From Mesorhizobium japonicum MAFF 303099 (GTDB taxonomy: Bacteria > Pseudomonadota > Alphaproteobacteria > Rhizobiales > Rhizobiaceae), in the NCBI RefSeq assembly GCF_000009625.1, contig NC_002678.2, positions 1,984,001 through 2,048,000 of the forward strand: a stretch of DNA of 64,000 nucleotides, given 5' to 3'. Position numbers and translations under genes: made by a program. Shown one piece after another: positions 54,919 to 64,000 of the stretch (position 1 is its first letter; each line of letters opens with the position of its first letter). The notes under the pieces were generated by a model. It had not been told where the DNA came from, searched no databases, and saw nothing but the letters and a program-made list of their open reading frames with translations.

Positions 54919-55677
54919 ATGCGCATAGCCGTCCTCGCCGATATCCACGGCAACGTCCTGGCGCTCGATGCGGTGCTGGAGGATTTGGCGCGTCGCGGCG
55001 GCGCTGAGCTCACCGTCAATCTCGGCGACAGCGTTTCCGGGCCGCTCTGGCCGCGCGAGACGTTTGAGCGCCTGGAAGCGCTGAACCTGCCGACGGTGCG
55101 CGGCAACCATGACCGCCGCGTCGCGATCGATCCGGCCGATGAGACCATGTGGGCGTCCGACGTCTATGCGCAGGAGCGCCTGACGCAGGCGCAGCGCCAG
55201 GTGCTGTCCGCCCAGCCGCTGACGCTGGAGATCGCGCCCGGCATCGTCGCCTTCCATGCCCGACCCGACCATGACGAGAAATACCTGCTCGACGCGATCG
55301 TCGATGGCCAGCTGGTGCGCGCGCCGCTGGCGGCGATCAGGCGCCGGCTGAAGGCGCTCGATCCAGCCTGCCGCATCGCGCTGTGCGGCCACAGCCACCG
55401 CCCGGAACTGATCCGCATCCCCGACGGTCCCGTCATCTTCAATCCGGGCAGCATCGGCTGCCCCGCCTATGACGATTCCACCCCGCCGGCACATGTTTCC
55501 GAACAGGGCTCGCCGCATGCGCGCTACGGCATCGTCACCTTGGGCGGCGCCGGTCGGCCCGATCGTTTCGAGACGATCGCCGTCGACTACGATCACGAAG
55601 CGGCGGCACGACAGGCCGAACAGGCGGGAAGGCCGGAATGGGCTCACGGGCTCAAGACCGGCTTCATGCCGGGCTGA
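54919..55677 (+). CDS. Metallophosphoesterase (YfcE/diadenosine type)
   Basis: A 252-residue calcineurin-like phosphoesterase. Metal and catalytic motifs: ADIHGN at about 7-12, GDSVSGP near 38, RGNHDRR near 63, HARPDHDEKY, and CGHSHRPELI plus NPGSIGCPAYDD late. The ATG at 54919 is preferred to one at 54904 because GGGAG lies 8 bases upstream. Substrates could be phosphodiesters or nucleotides. The stop codon lies inside a 22-bp tandem repeat. Confidence 0.87.
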   Translation: MRIAVLADIHGNVLALDAVLEDLARRGGAELTVNLGDSVSGPLWPRETFERLEALNLPTVRGNHDRRVAIDPADETMWASDVYAQERLTQAQRQVLSAQPLTLEIAPGIVAFHARPDHDEKYLLDAIVDGQLVRAPLAAIRRRLKALDPACRIALCGHSHRPELIRIPDGPVIFNPGSIGCPAYDDSTPPAHVSEQGSPHARYGIVTLGGAGRPDRFETIAVDYDHEAAARQAEQAGRPEWAHGLKTGFMPG

Positions 55678-55720
55678 AGCTTGCTTCATGCCGGGCTGAA
55701 GCTTGCTTCATGCCGGGCTG
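55661..55720. repeat. 22-bp tandem repeat spanning a stop codon
   Basis: Three adjoining copies of a 22-bp unit (GCTTCATGCCGGGCTGAAGCTT), starting at 55661, 55683 and 55705, the last one incomplete. The first copy contains the last codons and stop of the metallophosphoesterase gene. No spacers separate them, so it is a tandem repeat, not a CRISPR. Confidence 0.9.
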
Positions 55721-55921
55721 AACGAAGCTCGTGCCCCAAGCGGAATGCCTTGCATGCAGCTCCCCGGCTGAGGGCCGGCTGAAACGCCTTCGCGGCCACA
55801 CTCAAGGCGTAGACATCTCGCTTGTAGACACGGCGGCGCAGCGTCGCTTATAAAACCGGCTTCGCGTGCGGCAGCGTTTTGGGTTCGGGCGGTGCCTTTG
55901 GGAATGCAATTGATCGCCGAC

Positions 55922-56887
55922 ATGACGAGGCGCCGAATTACGCTGCGGACAACGCTCTTGGCGCTGATGGCCGCTCCGTCGCTGCTGACGGCGCTTGTTG
56001 CCGTTGTCCCGGCCCATGCCGAAGAGACGCCCTTCATCTCCGTCGTCACCGGTCTCGCGCCTGACGACCTGCTCAATATCCGCGCCAAGCCATCGGCGAT
56101 GGGCAAGACCGAGGCGCGTCTGGCCGCCGGCGCCAGCGTCAGGAACCTCGGCTGCAACGACATTGACGGACACCCCTGGTGCAAGGTCGAGTCTGACAAT
56201 CCCAAAGCCAGCGGCTGGGCCCCGGCGCGCTACCTCGTTCCCTTCAACCCGGCGACGGTGCCCCTCGACCAGGCGGCGGACGCAGGCGCGGCGCCCGATG
56301 CGGCAACGCCGCCGCCGGCGGCACAGCCCGACCTGACGGCGCGGCTCGGCGGCGCGGCCCATCCCGTCACGCCGGAAGCCCCGGTCAAGTCAACCGCCGA
56401 AATCGCCATGCAGGACGCTTACGGCCTGGCGCTGGCGGCGAACGAAACCCCGTCGACTGGAGAAATCCCCGCCCTCGCCCAGGATGCGGCCGCCGATAGC
56501 GGCTCGGCGGCGGGATCGCTTCCCGTTCCCACGCCGCGTCCTGACGGCGCTGCGCCCGCCGTCGACACGCAGACCGTTGCCGAACTGCCGCTGCAGCCGA
56601 CCTCCCTTGCCCAGGGCGGTGGCGTCGAAATCCCCTGCGCCCGCTATGTCGGCCAGCCGATGCAGCGTTGCGCGGCAGCCATCGTGCACAAGGGCGCCGA
56701 CAAGGCCGATATCACCGTGACCTGGCCCGACGGCGGCACGCGCCTCATCTCCTTCTATGCCGGCCTGCCGGCCGGCTCGGACGGCGAGAGCGATTTCCGC
56801 TTCACCCGCGAGGGCAGCCTGAGCATGATCCGCATCGGCGTCTCCGAACGCTTCGAGATCACCGACACGGTGGCGTTTGGACGTTAG
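55922..56887 (+). CDS. Exported SH3b-domain protein
   Basis: A protein of about 321 residues with a signal peptide (LRTTLLALMAAPSLLTALVAVVPAHA) and an N-terminal bacterial SH3 domain (about 35-105: GLAPDDLLNIRAKPS, GHPWCKVES, GWAPARYLV). A long Pro/Ala-rich linker follows, then a conserved C-terminal domain from about 230 (GVEIPCARYVGQPMQRCAAAIVHKGADKADITVTWPDGG) found in many rhizobial secreted proteins. Starts at 55892 (GTG), 55904 and 55922 (ATG) are possible; the shortest gives the best signal peptide. It probably binds peptidoglycan. Confidence 0.78.
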   Translation: MTRRRITLRTTLLALMAAPSLLTALVAVVPAHAEETPFISVVTGLAPDDLLNIRAKPSAMGKTEARLAAGASVRNLGCNDIDGHPWCKVESDNPKASGWAPARYLVPFNPATVPLDQAADAGAAPDAATPPPAAQPDLTARLGGAAHPVTPEAPVKSTAEIAMQDAYGLALAANETPSTGEIPALAQDAAADSGSAAGSLPVPTPRPDGAAPAVDTQTVAELPLQPTSLAQGGGVEIPCARYVGQPMQRCAAAIVHKGADKADITVTWPDGGTRLISFYAGLPAGSDGESDFRFTREGSLSMIRIGVSERFEITDTVAFGR

Positions 56888-56994
56888 GGATTGGGCAGTA
56901 GGGAATAGGCAGTAGGGGCGTACGTCCAAGGCGCTTGAAAAGCCCTACTGCCTACTGCCCAATCCCTACTGCCTATTTCCTACTCCCCAATCCC
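56887..56994. repeat. Long hairpin before carB
   Basis: An imperfect inverted repeat: 31 bases at 56887-56917 pair with 56964-56994 at 29 positions. The units GGGATTGGGCAGTAGGG and AATAGGCAGTAGGG are repeated in both arms. The arms enclose a second copy of the complementary units (56943-56963). It starts at the stop codon of the SH3b gene and ends about 137 bases before carB, so it may terminate the first gene or regulate carB. Confidence 0.75.
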
Positions 56995-57130
56995 GCATTT
57001 TCGGGGTTACATCCGCCAAAACTCTTCCCTATAAGGCCCACCTAGCCTGATACCAGAATCGCGAGCACAACCGGCCGGGTCTTCCCGTCCCGGTTTTTTG
57101 TGCAAGCCGCCCGCCGAACGGACCTATGAC

Positions 57131-60634
<3,504 letters not shown>

Positions 60635-60746
60635 GATCCCTCACCTTCTCTCTTTGCAGTGAAGGTGGACCGACGCCAAGACGGATGACGGGCGCTTCAG
60701 CTTGGCGTCAACTCATCATTGAAACGAAGCTGACAGCACTCTAGTT

Positions 60747-62138
60747 TCAAGCCATCTTTGACATCAATTTTGGGTCATCAATCTTACGATTTTCGGCAGC
60801 CCATTCTATACAATGGATCAGGCATAGACGCGCCAACTGTTCGGCGCGGGCAGAATTGTTGCTCCAATCTGTTCCAATTCTCTCATTGTTACCGTGAATC
60901 GTGCGGCTTCGTCCGTAACCATAAATAACCGATACTGCGCTCTTCAATGTCGTTCCATCCGAGAATACACGAGCATCACCCTTCAAACCAAGGCGAGCAT
61001 CGAACAAGCTCAGAATCCCATTCTCCTTCCCCCCACAGGCAAGAGCATCCATCGTCGCTGCGAATTTTACAATAGCAATTAGTGGAGAGCGATCCCGACA
61101 TCCTTCATGAAACCAAAGTAGGGCGTGGAACAGCGTACGCATGAGATTTGTACGTGATACTTCCGCGAACGACAGGCTGTAGTCAGTTATCTCTGTAACA
61201 ATCGAAAAATAGTTCTTGCTCTCGGAAATTAGTGCATCCCATTTTTCTCCGTTGAAATCACCATCAACCGTCAGGTGGATCTTCGTCCGGCTTGTAAGGA
61301 TATTTCTTTCATGGAACGTCATCGCAACTTGGAATTGAACTTCACGATCATAGGCTAAATTAAAGCCGTCAAGTCTTCTCGAGGGTGTTTGCCACAGAAG
61401 CGCAATCGAAGTGAGAGCCAGTCGGGCAGCGATAAGTGCCTTCTCGCGCCCTAGTCCCAAGGCGTAGCCGTCCGTTGTGACGCTGCATACATACGGACAA
61501 TCACCAACGGCATCAATGATATCCTGCTCACCCATGCTTTCAAAACTGGGTTTTCGAGCTCTCATGTTACTTCCGGACCAAATCTTTTCGATACGCCGAT
61601 AAGTAACCAAGCTTATGTCACCTTCGACCATCTTTCTCTTTAGCCATTCTCTACGCGCCTCGAAGCGGACGGAACCTATCACAAAGGCAGAGAAGGATAA
61701 CCTGTTGAACAGCGTGCAGCCAAAGCAATGCTCCTGTCGTAATTTTCCACGATCGATAGACTGCTCAATGAACGTCCGAACGCTGGAAAGCGTAATGTCG
61801 GCGTTTTCAGCAATATCGTGATCCAGATCGATCGCTGCCAAGGCAGGTCCGAACGCCCTTCGAACGATCGAACGCAGCTCGTCAGTTCCTACACGCTTGC
61901 CCAGTTCGTGTTCACTTGCATGTATTTGGAGAGACACTAGGTCGATCAGATTATCTATCTTTCTCGAGACGTAAAGAGTCCGTTCTCCATCTACGGCAAT
62001 CATTCGAGGAAACGGAAAATCATCATCATCCCTCCAAGGAGGCAGAACTGCGCCTTGAAGCCGTGTCAACTCTACAATGATATCAGAAATCATCTGCCTT
62101 AGTTTCATGACAACCCGTGTGTAGTTCCGATATGACAC
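60747..62138 (-). CDS. Apea/HEPN-like protein of unknown function, low GC
   Basis: A 463-residue soluble protein. The C-terminal third looks like an Apea-like HEPN domain: LFHALLWFHEGCRDRSPLIA, KFAATMDALACGG, then SVIYGYGRSRTIHGNN with an R410-x4-H415 motif, the ribonuclease signature of HEPN proteins, and a closing helix LARLCLIHCIEWAAEN. The N-terminal 300 residues match nothing known. GC is about 48% in sampled stretches against over 60% nearby, so it was probably acquired. The GTG start at 62138 has a GAGG box directly before it; an ATG at 62108 is an alternative. It could be a defence or toxin gene; this is inference. Confidence 0.6.
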   Translation of the reverse strand: MSYRNYTRVVMKLRQMISDIIVELTRLQGAVLPPWRDDDDFPFPRMIAVDGERTLYVSRKIDNLIDLVSLQIHASEHELGKRVGTDELRSIVRRAFGPALAAIDLDHDIAENADITLSSVRTFIEQSIDRGKLRQEHCFGCTLFNRLSFSAFVIGSVRFEARREWLKRKMVEGDISLVTYRRIEKIWSGSNMRARKPSFESMGEQDIIDAVGDCPYVCSVTTDGYALGLGREKALIAARLALTSIALLWQTPSRRLDGFNLAYDREVQFQVAMTFHERNILTSRTKIHLTVDGDFNGEKWDALISESKNYFSIVTEITDYSLSFAEVSRTNLMRTLFHALLWFHEGCRDRSPLIAIVKFAATMDALACGGKENGILSLFDARLGLKGDARVFSDGTTLKSAVSVIYGYGRSRTIHGNNERIGTDWSNNSARAEQLARLCLIHCIEWAAENRKIDDPKLMSKMA

Positions 62139-62266
62139 CCTCGTAGAAGGGGCGAGTGAAGTGGGGGCGGCGTGGTGCCTACAAAGTGGGACGCTGGCGA
62201 TCCATCCAATGTCCCTTCGCCATCAGTTCGGTAACACCTTTTTCCACCAGAGAACGAAGAGTCTCC

Positions 62267-62659
62267 TCACCCCACCGCCACGCACTCAATCTCGATATCG
62301 AACTCCATCGGCCAAGACGCCACCGGCACAAACGTCCGCGATGGCGCGTTTTCGGGGAAATACCTGGCATAGACCCGGTTGATGGCGGCGTAGAAGCCGG
62401 AATTGACGGCGTAGATGCGCACCATCACCACATTGTCCAGCGAGGTGCCGGCCGCTTCCAGGCAGTGTTTCAACGCCTTCAGCGACGCCTCGGTCTGTAC
62501 CTCGATGTCGCCCTTGACCAGCTTGCCGGTCAAAAGATCGAGCGGTGGCATGCCGGAGACGAAGACCAGCCCGGCGGCCCTGGTCACCAGCGACAACGGC
62601 ACGCCGAGAGCGCGCACCGCCGCCGACAGCACCGGCACTTCGACGATTTCCTTGGTCAT
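62267..62659 (-). CDS. RidA-family protein, copy 1
   Basis: A 130-residue protein of the YjgF/YER057c/UK114 (RidA) superfamily. Members of this fold hydrolyse reactive enamines and imines or bind small metabolites. Family stretches are GLVFVSGMPPLD, EVQTEASLKALKHCLEAAGTSLDNVVMVRIYAVN and the end of the subunit, AVNSGFYAAINRVYARYFPENAPSR. The arginine that binds the carboxylate in RidA is present in the last segment. It lies next to a second, very similar copy 177 bases upstream on the same strand. Confidence 0.88.
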   Translation of the reverse strand: MTKEIVEVPVLSAAVRALGVPLSLVTRAAGLVFVSGMPPLDLLTGKLVKGDIEVQTEASLKALKHCLEAAGTSLDNVVMVRIYAVNSGFYAAINRVYARYFPENAPSRTFVPVASWPMEFDIEIECVAVG

Positions 62660-62836
62660 GACGATCTCCCTGTTGTTGCCGCGAGCTTATCGCGCTCCAG
62701 GCTGAACGCCAGCGCTCGGCATTGTCGTCCGGAAGTCGCCGCTCAATGGAAACCACGCGTCAGCATGAAGCGGCGTTTTTTGCAGACCAAAATTTCAGGA
62801 AACAACCAGCATGGATGCCGGTTCGCGGAGGTAGAC

Positions 62837-63229
62837 TCACGCCACCGCGACACACTCGATCTCGATATCAAATTCCATCGGCCATGACGCCACCGGCACG
62901 AAACTCCGCGCCGGCGGGTTGGTCGAAAAAAACCGCGCGTAGACCCGGTTGATGGCGTTGTAGAAGCCGGAATTGACGGCGTAGATGCGCACCATCACCA
63001 CATTGTCCAGCGAGGTGCCGGCCGCCTCCAGGCAGTGTTTGAGCGCCTTCAGCGATGCCTCGGTCTGCGTTTCGATGTCGCCGCGCACCATCTCGCCGGT
63101 CACCATGTCCACCGGCGGCGTCGCCGAGATGAAGACGAAGCCATTGGCCTTCACCGCCGTCGAACAGGGCAGGCCGAGTGAGCGGACCTTGTCCGACATG
63201 ACAGGCACTTCGATGACTTGTTTCTTCAT
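62837..63229 (-). CDS. RidA-family protein, copy 2
   Basis: A 130-residue paralogue of copy 1, differing mostly in its first 50 residues (MKKQVIEVPVMSDKVRSLGL, GFVFISATPPVDMVTGEMV). The central part LKALKHCLEAAGTSLDNVVM is identical. The ATG at 63229 has GGGAG upstream; the frame runs further into repeat B and encodes nothing plausible there. The DNA of the two copies is nearly identical over about 120 bases in the middle, so they were duplicated recently or are corrected by gene conversion. Confidence 0.9.
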   Translation of the reverse strand: MKKQVIEVPVMSDKVRSLGLPCSTAVKANGFVFISATPPVDMVTGEMVRGDIETQTEASLKALKHCLEAAGTSLDNVVMVRIYAVNSGFYNAINRVYARFFSTNPPARSFVPVASWPMEFDIEIECVAVA

Positions 63230-63287
63230 GGTGATGCTCCCTTGGCTGGCAGGGAGCTTATCCGGCCGGCCGGCGAACGCCAGCGCT

Positions 63288-63599
63288 GTTCTTCCTTCTC
63301 CCCTTGTGGGGTGAGCAGCCGGTTCGCGAAGCGATTCATCGTGCCAGTGGCACGATGAAAGGCCGGCGAACGCCGGGACGCTGCGAAGCAGCGGGGACCC
63401 GGCAGGTGGATCGGCCACCCCCGGCCCTTCGCATGGCTCCCAGCCCTTCGGGCGTTCGACCCCTTTAAAAGGTCCACTGGACCTTTTAATCCGCCCGAAG
63501 GCGGACCGGGTTCTCACCGTTCGAAGCTCGAAAAGCCAAGCAATTGGCTTTTCGTCCGCTACGCGGACCGCTTCTCACCCCGCAAGGGGAGAAGGGTGA
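63288..63599 (-). repeat. Composite intergenic repeat, copy B
   Basis: About 312 bp, the reverse-strand counterpart of the element at 23032-23257 with the same modules in the same order, plus an added block of about 100 bp that includes TTAAAAGGTCCA-C-TGGACCTTTTAA at 63465-63489. It fills nearly all of the 378-base gap 63230-63607. Copy A lacks the added block. Confidence 0.8.
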
Positions 63600-63607
63600 G
63601 CCAGCGC

Positions 63608-64000
63608 TCACCCCTGCCCCGGATACGGCGTGCCGTCCTTGTGCAGAAACCGGCCATCCGAACTCGGGCTCATCATGTCGATGTCGGAGCAGGTGATGAC
63701 ATCATCGGGATTGCGCGAGCCGACTTCGAGATAGCGCGCCGTGACCGACGAGCGGTTGATCATGTGATGGCCGTTGCCGCTGTTCTTGGCGAAGGCAGCA
63801 CTATCGCCCGCCTTGAGCAGCGTCTCGCCGCCATCCTCGACCAGCACGAGCTCGCCCTCCAGCACATAGACGAGTTCGTCCTCATGGCTGTGCCAGTGGC
63901 GCTGGCTCGACCAGCCGCCGGGCGGCAGCGTCATCAGGTTGACGCCGAAATCGCCGAGCCCGCCGGCGTCACCCAGGCGCCGGCGCGTGCGGGTGGCGCA
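63608..64000 (-). CDS. Cupin-domain protein (5' end outside window)
   Basis: At least 130 residues of a small single-domain cupin; the frame is open to the right edge, so the N-terminus is missing. The first cupin motif is HWHSHEDELVYVLEGELVLVEDGGE (two His, one Glu), the second is around NGHHMINRSSVTARYLEVG. The ending DDVITCSDIDMMSPSSDGRF is typical of small cupins annotated as possible sugar- or oxalate-linked. Metal-bound but without known activity. It is followed on its 3' side by composite repeat copy B. Confidence 0.83.
   Translation of the reverse strand, partial: CATRTRRRLGDAGGLGDFGVNLMTLPPGGWSSQRHWHSHEDELVYVLEGELVLVEDGGETLLKAGDSAAFAKNSGNGHHMINRSSVTARYLEVGSRNPDDVITCSDIDMMSPSSDGRFLHKDGTPYPGQG

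Noticed and set aside
55661..55720. Possible CRISPR array
   Set aside because: The 22-bp copies are directly adjacent with no unique spacers, so this is a simple tandem repeat.

Overview
The window looks like a chromosomal segment of a rhizobial alphaproteobacterium, most likely Mesorhizobium or a close relative in the Phyllobacteriaceae. The evidence is the high GC content, the style of the housekeeping proteins (DnaG, RpoD, CarA, CarB), the many LysR, PadR and ABC-sugar genes, and short palindromic intergenic repeats of the kind common in rhizobia. This placement is inference from recalled families, not from a database search. Coding density is high, and no rRNA, tRNA or CRISPR array was found.

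Layout. 1-2681: end of a sugar ABC transporter operon (binding protein, permease, ATPase). 2796-5876: a small unknown protein, a PHB-depolymerase-type esterase and two stress or envelope proteins. 6008-9128: a LysR remnant, a DMGDH/GcvT-type oxidoreductase and an HlyU-family protein. 9181-11636: two methyltransferase-type genes lying between a copy of the 3' end of a tetR gene and tetR itself. 11636-12859: TetR/PspA/YiaA envelope-stress module with three matching operator palindromes. 12880-15890: PadR regulator, DCC protein, His-tailed EamA transporter, DUF333 and GYD proteins. 16084-20466: dnaG and rpoD. 20605-24519: RcnB-like protein, Na/Pi cotransporter, MFS exporter. 24525-30259: LysR/SDR pair, metal P-type ATPase with a divergent MerR regulator, P1 peptidase.

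30367-35765: acetyltransferase, L,D-transpeptidase, PcaD-like hydrolase with LysR, and a PadR-HAAS-GIN operon. 35947-41134: YqeY, carA, aldo/keto reductase with MFS exporter, zinc metallopeptidase. 41328-44980: a large exported protein with one c-type haem motif, then a degraded stretch with small genes and an ABC-transporter remnant. 45374-47421: divergent mntR and mntH. 47476-56887: mostly regulator/exporter pairs (LysR-LysE, MarR-SDR, ArsR-MFS) and small enzymes. 57131-60634: carB. 60747-62138: a low-GC gene with an Apea/HEPN-like C-terminus. 62267-64000: two RidA paralogues, a composite repeat and a cupin gene cut by the window edge.

Several modules pair a regulator with its likely target across a shared intergenic region, and in five of them (TetR, MerR, MarR, ArsR, MntR) an operator-like palindrome or promoter can be read directly. 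The parts most likely to hold something undescribed are the methyltransferase pair bracketed by the tetR 3'-end copy, the low-GC HEPN-like gene after carB, and the secreted haem-motif protein. Coding starts were chosen by ribosome-binding site where one could be seen; some long frames opposite carB, dnaG and the oxidoreductase are shadows and were left out.
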